From NCBI RefSeq assembly GCF_000819685.1, contig NZ_CDBR01000005.1, positions 163,263-227,262 on the forward strand: DNA of 64,000 bases, written 5' to 3'. The stretch is from Aeromonas allosaccharophila (lineage in GTDB: Bacteria > Pseudomonadota > Gammaproteobacteria > Enterobacterales > Aeromonadaceae). The notes below the pieces were generated by a model. The model was not told the origin of the DNA, did not search any database, and worked only from the letters and a program-made list of their open reading frames with translations. Shown piece by piece: positions 55,612 to 63,933 of this stretch (position 1 is its first letter; each line of letters starts with the position of its first letter). The position numbers and the translations under genes are program-made.

Positions 55612-55811
55612 CAGATAGTAAAAGTGGTTTGCTAACTCTATTTTCCATTAGAGAAAATACACTTCTGGAGTGGCAATGGAAAGTGCCACTCACCCTCAGC
55701 TTCTTGAATTACACAGGAGTGTGAGTGAGGTGACATCCCATACGGCATGCTGGCCAATATGCCGAACGGCAGCGGGTCAGGGGCCCTGGTTAACAGAAAT
55801 GGTATGGATAA

Positions 55812-55843
55812 ATAACCCGTGGCGTTGCAGCGCCCCGGGTTAT
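55812..55843 (-). terminator. Terminator after the agmatine deiminase gene
   Basis: ATAACCCGTGGCG/GCGCCCCGGGTTAT forms a stem with one bulge, followed on the minus strand by TTATCC. The rest of 55612-55860 shows no supported gene. Confidence 0.65.
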
Positions 55844-55860
55844 CAGTGGGTAGGGGAGGG

Positions 55861-56991
55861 TCAGGCTGGCTGGTGCAGAGTGATGCAGTGAATGCCACCG
55901 CCACCGGCGGCGACCGGATCAATATTGATCTGCACGATTTCGCGGCCGGGGTAGAGGCGGGCCAGCAGATCGTGGCAGTAGCGGTCGGCGGCCTTGTCGC
56001 CAAACTCGGGGGCGATCACCGCGCCATTGATCGGCAGATAGTTGATATAACCGGCGGCGAAGTCGCGGCTGCGGCTAAAGCGGTTGTCCCGCACATCGAG
56101 CGGTGGCGGCAGCATATGCAGCTCCAGCTTGTTGCCGTCCGCATCGGTGGCCTGCTTGAGGATGGCCAGATGCTGGCGGGTCACCTCGTAGTCGTGGGAC
56201 TGGGGATCGTTGTCCAGATTGACCACCACCACCCCGGGGCGGACAAAGCGGGCGTAAAAATCGACGTGGGCATCTGTGATGTCCTTGCCCTTGATGCCCG
56301 GCAACCAGATGATTTTGCGCAGCCCCAGATTGGCTTTCAGCTCCGCTTCCAGTTGCGCCTTGCTCACCCCCGGGTTGCGGTTGCTGTTGAGCCAGCAGCT
56401 CTCGGTCATGATGGCGGTGCCGTTGCCATCCACCTCGATGCCGCCCCCTTCGCCAGTCAGCTTGCTTTGCAGATAGTGGGCATCCGCCTGCTTGCTGACC
56501 AGCTCGGCGACGCCCGCATCCTGTTCGTGCTCCTGCTTGTCACCCCAGCCGTTGAAGTTGAAATCCACCAGCCCCAGCTCCCCTTCGCCATTCTGAACGA
56601 AGACGCCGCCGGTATCGCGCAGCCAGATATCGTCCAGCTCTGCGACGATAAAGCGGGTGTTCTGCTCGCCACAGAGCTTGCGGGCCAGCGCCTCCTCCTC
56701 TTCGCGGCAGAGCACGCTCACCTTGGTGTAAGGGGTCATGGCTTGAACCAGCCGCCCGATGGTGGCCTGCACTTCCTTGTAGTCGCGACCCCAGATATCG
56801 GCACTGGCGGCAAAGGCGACCCAGACCTGCGTCTGAGGGGCGGCTTCATCGGGCATATGGAATTGCTCGCCGCTGGCAGCATCCTCACCGGCATTGCCGC
56901 TGGCCGCGTGGGCCTTGCCCGGCAGATTGCCGAGCCCGGCCAGCACGCCAATGGCGGCCAGCTGTTTCAATACGTTGCGTCGGGATGGCAT
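55861..56991 (-). CDS. Tat-exported agmatine deiminase / peptidyl-arginine-deiminase family protein
   Basis: The 376-aa product starts MPSRRNVLKQLAAIG, a twin-arginine (SRRNVLK) signal peptide with cleavage near KAHAA (about 29). The mature enzyme has the guanidino-modifying fold with WLRDTGG (about 125), GEGGGIEVDGNG (about 177), the catalytic His in TDAHVDFYARF (about 239) and the nucleophile Cys in GGGGIHCITLHQP near the C-terminus. It would convert agmatine to N-carbamoylputrescine plus ammonia in the periplasm. AAGGAG supports ATG 56991. It is divergent from a LysR regulator. Confidence 0.9.
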   Translation of the reverse strand: MPSRRNVLKQLAAIGVLAGLGNLPGKAHAASGNAGEDAASGEQFHMPDEAAPQTQVWVAFAASADIWGRDYKEVQATIGRLVQAMTPYTKVSVLCREEEEALARKLCGEQNTRFIVAELDDIWLRDTGGVFVQNGEGELGLVDFNFNGWGDKQEHEQDAGVAELVSKQADAHYLQSKLTGEGGGIEVDGNGTAIMTESCWLNSNRNPGVSKAQLEAELKANLGLRKIIWLPGIKGKDITDAHVDFYARFVRPGVVVVNLDNDPQSHDYEVTRQHLAILKQATDADGNKLELHMLPPPLDVRDNRFSRSRDFAAGYINYLPINGAVIAPEFGDKAADRYCHDLLARLYPGREIVQINIDPVAAGGGGIHCITLHQPA

Positions 56992-57146
56992 GAAAAACTC
57001 CTTGGATGAGGGCGCTCTTTGCTGTCGCTGAATGACCGGAAGTGACAAGCGCTGTTAATCGAATTGCGTTGAGTAATAGACTATCCGTGGCCGTAGCGGC
57101 GAACAAACGATCAATTTTCGGTAAAAGTGATAAGTGGAGCTAATCA

Positions 57147-58046
57147 ATGGTGTTCAAGCAGTGGCCCCCGCTCAACGTGCTACGGGGCTTTGAGGCGGCG
57201 GCCAGACTCGGCAGTTTTCATCAGGCGGCGCAGGAGCTGCACCTGACACAGTCCGCCATTAGCCAGCAGATCCGCTCGCTGGAGGAGCTGCTCGGCCAGC
57301 CGCTGTTTCACCGGCAGGGGCGTTCGGTCGCGCTGACCGATGCGGGGCAGGATCTGCTGGAGACCACCCAGAGCGTGCTGTTGCAGCTGGCGATGGGGAT
57401 CCAGCGGCTGGAGCAGTACCGCAAACCGAACCAGCTGGTGCTCAACACCAGCACCGCCATCGCCCGCCACTGGCTGCTGCCGCGACTGGGAGAGTTTCAT
57501 CGGCTGCATCCCGACATCGATCTCTGGCTGTTCACCAGTGACGAAGAGCCCGACATGGCCGAGCAGACCGTCGATCTCGCCCTGCGCTGGGATCTCGCGC
57601 CGCAGGCCGAGTGTCGCCATCAGCACATGGTTGCAGATCGCTTGCTGCCGGTGGCCACCGCAACCGTGTTGTCCCGGCCCGCGGAGGAGCGCACCACCCT
57701 GCATGGCGAGCGGGCGCTGGATTGGCATCACTGGACACTCAAGGGGGGAGAGGATCTGCAACTGCAGACCCGGGGGCTCAACTTCTCCGATCCCGGTCTG
57801 CTGCTGGAGGCGGCCAGCGCCGGACTCGGCGTGGCGCTGGTGAGCGAGCTGCTCTCCCGTCCCGTCCGTCAGCAGGGGCAGCTGTTGCCGCTCTCCAGCC
57901 GTCGGGTCAAGGGGCCGCAGTGGGATCTGCTGGTGCATCAGGAGAGCGAAGGGATGCCGGAGTGCCGCGCCTTCTGCCACTGGCTCGGCCAGCAATTTGC
58001 CGACGGCGAACCCGACCGGGAGGAGGGCGGGCTTGTCACCCTCTGA
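57147..58046 (+). CDS. LysR-family regulator, GcvA-like
   Basis: The 299-aa protein has an N-terminal HTH (PPLNVLRGFEAAARLGSFHQAAQEL; TQSAISQQIRSLEELLG) of the GcvA/AmpR branch, which carries the PLNALRAFEA-type start. A substrate-binding domain follows (LWLFTSDEEPDMAEQTVDLALRWD is the GcvA-typical segment). It is divergent from the exported agmatine deiminase with 155 bases between, so control of that gene by an amine or amino-acid effector is likely but inferred. Confidence 0.88.
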   Translation: MVFKQWPPLNVLRGFEAAARLGSFHQAAQELHLTQSAISQQIRSLEELLGQPLFHRQGRSVALTDAGQDLLETTQSVLLQLAMGIQRLEQYRKPNQLVLNTSTAIARHWLLPRLGEFHRLHPDIDLWLFTSDEEPDMAEQTVDLALRWDLAPQAECRHQHMVADRLLPVATATVLSRPAEERTTLHGERALDWHHWTLKGGEDLQLQTRGLNFSDPGLLLEAASAGLGVALVSELLSRPVRQQGQLLPLSSRRVKGPQWDLLVHQESEGMPECRAFCHWLGQQFADGEPDREEGGLVTL

Positions 58047-58119
58047 GGCAGGTCACTGAATCTGCGGGGAGGGCGTGGTTAAATGACGGCTTATCTTTTT
58101 GCCGGATATTGCTGTGACC

Positions 58120-60030
58120 ATGCCATCTGACCTTCAGCATCATCAGCACCTTCAGCCCTGGCCTGACTATCTGCAGGCATCCTGGCTGCGCTGCGCCCAT
58201 CAGACCAGTGCCACCCTCTGGCATCCGCCCCACAGCGCCAAGGGGCAGACCTTGCAGAGCCTGCGCCAGCGCAAGCGGGACCTGCTCACCACCGGCGAGA
58301 TGGCCCTCGAGGATCTCTACGAATTTATGGAGGGGCGCCCCTGCGCCCTGCTGCTCACCGACGAGAGCGGCTGCCTGCTGGCCCGGACCGGCCACCCCGA
58401 CACCCTGCGCGAGCTGGCGGCGCTGGGGTTTGGCCCCGGCGCCTTTTTCAGCGAGGGGCGTATCGGCACCAATGCCATCAATCTGGCGGCGCTGGAGGGA
58501 GTGCCGCTCTGCGTCAGCGGCCCCCAGCACTTCAATCAGACCCTCCATCCTTGGCACAGCTGCGCCAGTCCGGTCTACAACAGCAATGGCCGTCAGGTCG
58601 CCATCATCGCCTTGATCTGCAAGGTAGAGGAGGCGAGCGCGGGCGATCTGGCGCTCACCGTCAGCGCCGGGCGCGAGCTGGCCCATCTGCTGCAGATGGA
58701 GACCCTGATGCAGGAGTCCCAGCATCACCTGAGCGAGCTTTACGCCCTGCTCGATGGCATGGATGACGGCGTACTGGCCTGGGATCCGCAGGGCCGGCTG
58801 CGCTACCTCAACGCGCTGGCGGCCAATCGGCTGCGGCTCGATCCGGCGCTCTGTCTCGGCCAACCGCTGGAGCTGCACCTGCTGCTGCCCCAGCGGTTGC
58901 AGCTGGCCATCAGGGGGCAGACGCCACTGAGTCATGTGGAGGTGACGCTGGAGCGGCTCGGCGCGCAGGAGGCGGAGTTTATCAATGCGCTGGTGAGCCT
59001 CAAGCCGCTGCCGGGGCCGGAGGGGGTCAGCTTTATCGCCCTGCTGCACCCGGTTGACCGGCTGCGGGCCATTCATCAGCTGCGCCAGACGGTGCCCGAG
59101 CTGTCGGCGTTGGTGGGCGAATCGAGCGCCATGCGCAAGCTGCTGCGCTACGCCCGGCAGGCGGCCCAGAGTCAGGGGCCGATCCTGCTGCGCGGCGAGG
59201 AGGAGGTGGGCAAGGCCCAGCTGGCGGAGGCGATCCACTTTGGCAGCGAACGGGCCGCCGGGCCGCTCATTACCCTCAACTGCAAGGCGCTGCCGAGCGA
59301 GCGGATGGCGCTGGAGCTGATGGGTTCCGATGAGGCGGGGCAGGAGCGGGCGGGCAAGTTCGAGCTGGCCCACGGCGGCACCCTGGTGCTGGAGCAGGTG
59401 GAGTGCCTCTCTGCCCCCATGCAGGCGGCGCTGCTGCAACTGCTCAAGACCGGCCGCATCCAGCGCTTCGATTCAGCCCGCATCCTGCCGCTCAAGGTGC
59501 GGATCATCGCCACCAGCAGCGCCCCGCTGGAGCAGCTGGTACAGGAGGGATTGTTTGGCCGCCAGCTGCTCTATGCCTTGCAGGCGTGCGAGCTGTGGCT
59601 GCCGGGGCTGCGGGAGCGCAGTGCCGATCTGCCGGGCCTTATCAGCCAGCAGCTGGGGGCGCAGGGTCGCGAGCCGGTGCGCCAGTTCAGTCCGGCGGCC
59701 CTCGATTGTCTGCTCGCCTATCCCTGGCCCGGCAATCTGGGGGAGCTGCGCAGCGCCGTGGAGCATGCGCTGCTTCACGCCGGTCAGGGGCCGATCCCGC
59801 CCGAGGCGCTGCCCGCAGCCATTCGGCACGGCTATCAGCAGGTGGCAGACGAGGTGGTGGGGCAACCGCTGCTAACGCTGGCGGAGCTGGAGCGGCAAGC
59901 CATCTTGCGCTGCGCCCACGCTTGCAAGGGGCAGGTGAGCCAGATGGCCCAGCATCTTGGCATCAGCCGCACCACCCTGTGGCGGCGGCTGAAACTGCTC
60001 GAGATCGATCCCGCCGACTATCACGGCTGA
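58120..60030 (+). CDS. dhaR: Transcriptional activator of dihydroxyacetone metabolism (degenerate AAA+ regulator)
   Basis: The 636-aa regulator has an N-terminal GAF-like sensor (about 70-200; EGRIGTNAINLAALEG), a PAS domain (about 210-310), an AAA+-like domain (about 330-555) and a C-terminal Fis HTH (MAQHLGISRTTLWRRLKLL). The AAA+ part is degraded: Walker A reads GEEEVGKA, the GAFTGA loop is missing (MGSDEAGQE instead) and Walker B is VLEQVE. E. coli DhaR works with DhaK/DhaL as co-repressor and co-activator; the same is inferred. In-frame TTG 58099 and GTG 58114 are alternative starts. It is convergent with gldA. Confidence 0.88.
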   Translation: MPSDLQHHQHLQPWPDYLQASWLRCAHQTSATLWHPPHSAKGQTLQSLRQRKRDLLTTGEMALEDLYEFMEGRPCALLLTDESGCLLARTGHPDTLRELAALGFGPGAFFSEGRIGTNAINLAALEGVPLCVSGPQHFNQTLHPWHSCASPVYNSNGRQVAIIALICKVEEASAGDLALTVSAGRELAHLLQMETLMQESQHHLSELYALLDGMDDGVLAWDPQGRLRYLNALAANRLRLDPALCLGQPLELHLLLPQRLQLAIRGQTPLSHVEVTLERLGAQEAEFINALVSLKPLPGPEGVSFIALLHPVDRLRAIHQLRQTVPELSALVGESSAMRKLLRYARQAAQSQGPILLRGEEEVGKAQLAEAIHFGSERAAGPLITLNCKALPSERMALELMGSDEAGQERAGKFELAHGGTLVLEQVECLSAPMQAALLQLLKTGRIQRFDSARILPLKVRIIATSSAPLEQLVQEGLFGRQLLYALQACELWLPGLRERSADLPGLISQQLGAQGREPVRQFSPAALDCLLAYPWPGNLGELRSAVEHALLHAGQGPIPPEALPAAIRHGYQQVADEVVGQPLLTLAELERQAILRCAHACKGQVSQMAQHLGISRTTLWRRLKLLEIDPADYHG

Positions 60031-60070
60031 TAGTTATTCAGGCTGTTGCGAACCGGCCCGCAGAAAATGA

Positions 60071-60100
60071 AAAGGCCCCGCAGTTGCGGGGCCTTGTTAT
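60071..60100. terminator. Terminator between dhaR and gldA
   Basis: The stem GGCCCCGC/GCGGGGCC has an AGTT loop and TTGTTAT tail, between two convergent genes. Confidence 0.85.
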
Positions 60101-60124
60101 ATGGCAAGGTCAGCGGTGGCGTGG

Positions 60125-61207
60125 TTACAGCCCCAGCTGGTGGGCGGTGACGATGGCCGCCAGCACATCCTCGGCGGTGACCTTGAACGGCATATTGTGG
60201 ATGGTCTCGCCCTCGGCGGTGGAGGCTTTGGCCACCTCCATCAGGCGCGCCATATCCAGCTCCTTGACTCCCATCATATGCAGGTTGGTCGGCAGGCCCA
60301 CCGAGCGGCAGAAGGCCAGCACTGTTTCGATCTCCGCCATCGGGGCGTTCTCCAGCACCAGCTGCACCAGGGTACCGAACGCCACCTTCTCACCGTGGTA
60401 GAGGTGGTGACACTCGGCCAGCTGGGTCAGACCGTTGTGGATGGCGTGGGCGGCGGCCAGCCCGCTGCTCTCGAAGCCGATACCGCTCAGGTAGGTGTTG
60501 GCCTCGATGATGTTCTCCACCGCCTTGGTGCAGAGCCCCTGTTCCACCGCCAGCTTGGCCTTGTAGCCATCGGCCAGCAGGGTCTTGTAGCAGAGCTCGG
60601 CGATGGCCTGCGCCGCCAGGGTGGAGGCACCACCGGCCATGGTCTGGCAACCGGACACCTTGTTGGCACGGGCCTCGAAGTAGGTGGAGAGCGCATCCCC
60701 CATGCCGGAGACCAAGAGCCGCACCGGAGCGCGGGAGATCACGCCGGTATCCATGATGACCATGTTGGGGTTGGTCGGGATCATCAGGTATTCGCTGAAC
60801 TGCCCTTCCGGGGTGTAGATGACCGCCAGCGCGCTGGTGGGGGCATCGGTGGAGGCGATGGTCGGCACTATGACCACCGGCACTTTCTGGTAGAAGGCGA
60901 CCGACTTGGCGGTATCCAGCGTCTTGCCGCCGCCGATGCCGATAATGACGTCAAAGGGCGTCTGGTTGCAGCGGGCCAGCAGGCGGTCGATCTCGAGGCG
61001 GGAGCACTCGCCATTGAAGCAGTCGAACTCTGGCTTGATACCGGCGCCGTGGAAGCTGGTGGCCACGGTATCGCCCACCAGCTTGGTGACGAAGGCGTCG
61101 GCCAGAATGAGCGGCTTGGCGCCGAGCGCTTTAACGTAGTTGCCGATATTGGCGAGGGCCCCGTTGCCTTGCACGTATTTGCTGGGGCTGATGATAATGC
61201 GGTCCAT
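60125..61207 (-). CDS. gldA: Glycerol dehydrogenase (NAD+)
   Basis: Oxidises glycerol to dihydroxyacetone, feeding the adjacent Dha kinase. The 360-aa iron-type alcohol dehydrogenase has the NAD motif GIGGGKTLDTAKS (about 90-102), PTIASTDAPTSAL (about 115) and zinc ligands in MGDALSTYFEAR (Asp, about 168), AAAHAIHNGL (His, about 252) and HLYHGEKVAFG (His, about 270). It lies downstream of dhaM on the same strand with a 150-base gap, which has no clear terminator, so it may be part of the dha unit. Confidence 0.95.
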   Translation of the reverse strand: MDRIIISPSKYVQGNGALANIGNYVKALGAKPLILADAFVTKLVGDTVATSFHGAGIKPEFDCFNGECSRLEIDRLLARCNQTPFDVIIGIGGGKTLDTAKSVAFYQKVPVVIVPTIASTDAPTSALAVIYTPEGQFSEYLMIPTNPNMVIMDTGVISRAPVRLLVSGMGDALSTYFEARANKVSGCQTMAGGASTLAAQAIAELCYKTLLADGYKAKLAVEQGLCTKAVENIIEANTYLSGIGFESSGLAAAHAIHNGLTQLAECHHLYHGEKVAFGTLVQLVLENAPMAEIETVLAFCRSVGLPTNLHMMGVKELDMARLMEVAKASTAEGETIHNMPFKVTAEDVLAAIVTAHQLGL

Positions 61208-61357
61208 ATTTTATCCCTCTCTTTATGAATTAAGACTTCTCTTAAAACTTACAGGGGCGAAGGGGCGGCAGTGCCGGGGACTCCTTCGTCTTTTACTTGC
61301 ACGAAAGTGGTGCTGCACTGGCTCAGCGAGCGAGTGCAGCCCCTTGAAACAGTGGCG

Positions 61358-62074
61358 TCAGTCGCCAAAGCGCTCGGCTGCCAGCTGCTGGAAGCAGGTC
61401 AGTGCGGCGGTGGCATCCTCGCCGCGTGCCAGCAGGGTGAGCTGGTCGCCCTGACGCACGTTGAGCATGGCGAGCCGGGTCAGGCTGCGGGGGTTGGCCT
61501 CTTTATCCCCCTTTTGCAGCTTGAGTTCGGCGGCAAAGGGCTTGAGGGCGGCTACCAGTCGGGCGGCGGGGCGCACATGCAGGCCGTGGGGGTTATCCAC
61601 CACCACCTCACAGCGCAGCCAGCCGTCGTCGGCTACCGGTGCCGTTTCAGTGGCAACCTGTGCAGCTGTGGCAGGCAACATGGCTTGCTTGGGCCCCAGG
61701 GCGCCGAGTGCCTCGGCGGCCACCTCATCCAGCGTCAGGCCGGAACCGGCCGCCACCACGGCAGCCAGGGTGCCCTCGACCAGCGGAGCGGGGCAGAGCC
61801 GCACCCTAGCGCTTAACTCGGGGGGCAGCAGTTCGAGGGCGGTTTCGGCGCTGAGCAGGGCGCTGCCCAAGTCCATCAGTACCAGCACGCCGCTGCCGTC
61901 GTCCGCTTCTTCAATCGCACTCATCACGGCGATGGCATCTGTGCCGATGGGGTGGTCGGGGTCATCGACCCCGGCCGCCAGCAGCAATCGGGCCGGGCTG
62001 CCGAGCTGGTCGGCCAGCGCTTTCAAACCGGCCGCCAGCATGGCGCTGTGAGAGACAACTACGATTCCGATCAT
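61358..62074 (-). CDS. dhaM: Dihydroxyacetone kinase phosphotransfer protein, EIIA-HPr form
   Basis: Phosphoryl donor that passes PEP-derived phosphate from the PTS to ADP bound in DhaL. The 238-aa product has an EIIA-Man-like N-terminal domain (about 1-125; active His in VVVSHSAML, residue 9; DLGSALLSAE) and a C-terminal HPr domain (about 150-235; active His in PHGLHVRPAARL). The EI-like N-terminal fragment that ends the E. coli protein (472 aa) is absent. The start lies one base after the dhaL stop. Confidence 0.94.
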   Translation of the reverse strand: MIGIVVVSHSAMLAAGLKALADQLGSPARLLLAAGVDDPDHPIGTDAIAVMSAIEEADDGSGVLVLMDLGSALLSAETALELLPPELSARVRLCPAPLVEGTLAAVVAAGSGLTLDEVAAEALGALGPKQAMLPATAAQVATETAPVADDGWLRCEVVVDNPHGLHVRPAARLVAALKPFAAELKLQKGDKEANPRSLTRLAMLNVRQGDQLTLLARGEDATAALTCFQQLAAERFGD

Positions 62075-62075
62075 G

Positions 62076-62705
62076 TCACAACCTCGCTCTGTCACGCAGG
62101 GCGGTCAGCAGCAGCAGGGTCGAGGTGGCCCCGGCATCCTGATGGCCGATGCTGCGCTCGCCAAGATAGCTGGCGCGTCCCTTGCGGGCCTGCATCTGGA
62201 TGGTGGCCTCGGTACCGGCAGCGGCGGCGGCTACTGCCTTGTCCAGCGCCTCGTTGAGGGGCAGCTCTTGCTGCTGCGCCTGTTGCAGGGCCGCCAGTGC
62301 TGGCCACCAGGCATCGCACATGGTCTTGTCGCCCGGCTCGGCGCGGCCACGGGAGACGATCCCTTCGACTCCGTCACTGAGCATTTTGCACAGCTGGCTG
62401 AGGCTCAGGCTCTGGCAGGCATCGGTGCTGGCCGCCGCCCGGATAAAGAAGGTGCCGTAGAGCGGGCCGCTGGCACCGCCGACCGAGGAGAGCAAGGTCA
62501 TGCCGGTGGTTTTCAGCACCTGACCGATATCCTTGTCCGCCACCGCAGGCAGCTTCTCGGCCACCTTGGCAAAGCCGCGCTGCATGTTGAGGCCGTGGTC
62601 GCCGTCGCCGATGTCGGTATCCAACGCGGTGAGGTAGTCACGCTGCTCGGTAAAGATGTGTTCGCAGTCGAGCAGCCAGTTGACAATGTGATGTTTGCTT
62701 AGCAT
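62076..62705 (-). CDS. dhaL: Dihydroxyacetone kinase, ADP-binding subunit
   Basis: The 209-aa all-helical DhaL holds a tightly bound ADP that is rephosphorylated by DhaM. Conserved elements are the metal-binding aspartates in DTDIGDGDHGLNMQRG (about 30-45), SSVGGASGPLYGTFF (about 73-87), GDKTMCDAWWPA (about 125) and ARKGRASYLGERSIGHQDAGATS (about 173-195). It is the second gene of dhaKLM, 15 bases after dhaK. Confidence 0.96.
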   Translation of the reverse strand: MLSKHHIVNWLLDCEHIFTEQRDYLTALDTDIGDGDHGLNMQRGFAKVAEKLPAVADKDIGQVLKTTGMTLLSSVGGASGPLYGTFFIRAAASTDACQSLSLSQLCKMLSDGVEGIVSRGRAEPGDKTMCDAWWPALAALQQAQQQELPLNEALDKAVAAAAAGTEATIQMQARKGRASYLGERSIGHQDAGATSTLLLLTALRDRARL

Positions 62706-62720
62706 GGGAATGAAGGCTCC

Positions 62721-63791
62721 TTAGCAGCCGCGACGCAGTGCGGGGGTGTGAACGGGGGCATCCCACAGGGTCATCAGTTCATCATCCACCTTGAGCAGGG
62801 TGATGGAGATGCCGGTCATGTCGAGGGAGGTGCAGTAGGGGCCGATCAGGTTGCGCACCAGATGGATGCCCGCCTCTTCGCACAGGGTGGCGAGGCGACC
62901 ATAGACGCCATAGAGCTCGGAGATGGGCGTGCCGCCGAGGCTGTTGACCAGTGCGATAACCCGATCGCCCTTGTTGAGCGGTTCGATAAAGGTGTGCTCT
63001 TCCTGCCAGCTGCCGGAGGCTCTGTCCCAGTGACGCAGAGTACGGCCATAGGGAGTGTTGTCCGCCAGCTCGCTGAACATGTCGTCCACCAGGGTATTGA
63101 GGTCGGTGAAGGGGCGGCGCTCGATGCCGGGTTCACCGTGAATACCGACGCCGAACTCCATCTCGTTGTCGGCCAGGGTGAAGGAGGGCTTGCCAGCAGC
63201 AGGCACGGTGCAGGCGTGGGTGGCAACGCCGATGGTGCGGCTCTGGTTGTTGATGCGGCGGGCCAGTGCCTCGCAGCGGGTCAGGTCATAGCCCACTTCG
63301 GCAGCGGCCCCCACCAGTTTTTCGCACAGCACGGTCGTAGCAACACCACGGCGACCGGCGGTATAGAGGCTGTCTTTGACCGCCACGTCGTCATCGATCA
63401 GCGAGAAGCCGACCTTGACCCCGTCACCGTGCAGCAGCTCGACCGCGGTCTCGAAGTTGAGCACGTCGCCGGTGTAGTTCTTCACCAGAAACAGCACGCC
63501 CGCGCCGCCATCAACGGCCTGACCGCATTCGTACATCTGATCCGGCGTCGGGGAGGTAAAAATCTCGCCGGGGCAGGCGCCATCCAGCATCCCCTTGCCC
63601 ACCAGACCGCCGTGCATCGGCTCGTGGCCGCTGCCACCGCCGGAGACCAGCGCCACCTTGCCCATCACGGGGGAGTCGGCGCGGGTGATGTAGTGGGGTT
63701 CGATACGTACCTTGAGCTCGGGGTGGGCGGCTGCCATCCCCATCAGTTGTTCACGGACCACGGCATCGACGGCATTGATCAGTTTCTTCAT
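62721..63791 (-). CDS. dhaK: Dihydroxyacetone kinase, substrate-binding subunit
   Basis: The 356-aa DhaK forms a covalent hemiaminal with dihydroxyacetone. The active His lies in GVGIHGEPGIER (about 218), with LVSGGGSGHEPMHGG (about 48-62, His56 equivalent) and NYTGDVLNFETA (about 104) contacting substrate. It starts at ATG 63791 as the first gene of dhaKLM. The C-terminus LRRGC ends in Cys. Together with GldA and DhaLM it lets glycerol enter glycolysis via dihydroxyacetone phosphate. Confidence 0.96.
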   Translation of the reverse strand: MKKLINAVDAVVREQLMGMAAAHPELKVRIEPHYITRADSPVMGKVALVSGGGSGHEPMHGGLVGKGMLDGACPGEIFTSPTPDQMYECGQAVDGGAGVLFLVKNYTGDVLNFETAVELLHGDGVKVGFSLIDDDVAVKDSLYTAGRRGVATTVLCEKLVGAAAEVGYDLTRCEALARRINNQSRTIGVATHACTVPAAGKPSFTLADNEMEFGVGIHGEPGIERRPFTDLNTLVDDMFSELADNTPYGRTLRHWDRASGSWQEEHTFIEPLNKGDRVIALVNSLGGTPISELYGVYGRLATLCEEAGIHLVRNLIGPYCTSLDMTGISITLLKVDDELMTLWDAPVHTPALRRGC

Positions 63792-63885
63792 GGCTCACTC
63801 CTTGGCTTGCCACCGCACGGGTGGGCAAATGGTTGATGGAGCCAGTCTAACGACAGAAAAATGGATAAAAATGACGGCCGATTTG

Positions 63886-63933
63886 GTTCGGATTTGAAAC
63901 AGTAGAAGGGAGGTTTGTGTTTCAATCTGAAAC
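63886..63933 (-). promoter_or_regulatory. Candidate paired operator upstream of dhaK
   Basis: A perfect palindrome GTTTCA-ATC-TGAAAC (63919-63933) and a diverged copy GTTCGG-ATT-TGAAAC (63886-63900) are centred 33 bp apart, three helical turns. They lie 95-142 bases upstream of dhaK. DhaR is the obvious candidate ligand. Confidence 0.5.

Noticed and set aside
55638..56003. 121-aa minus-strand frame at the 3' side of the agmatine deiminase gene
   Set aside because: It overlaps the deiminase C-terminus in another frame and crosses its terminator.
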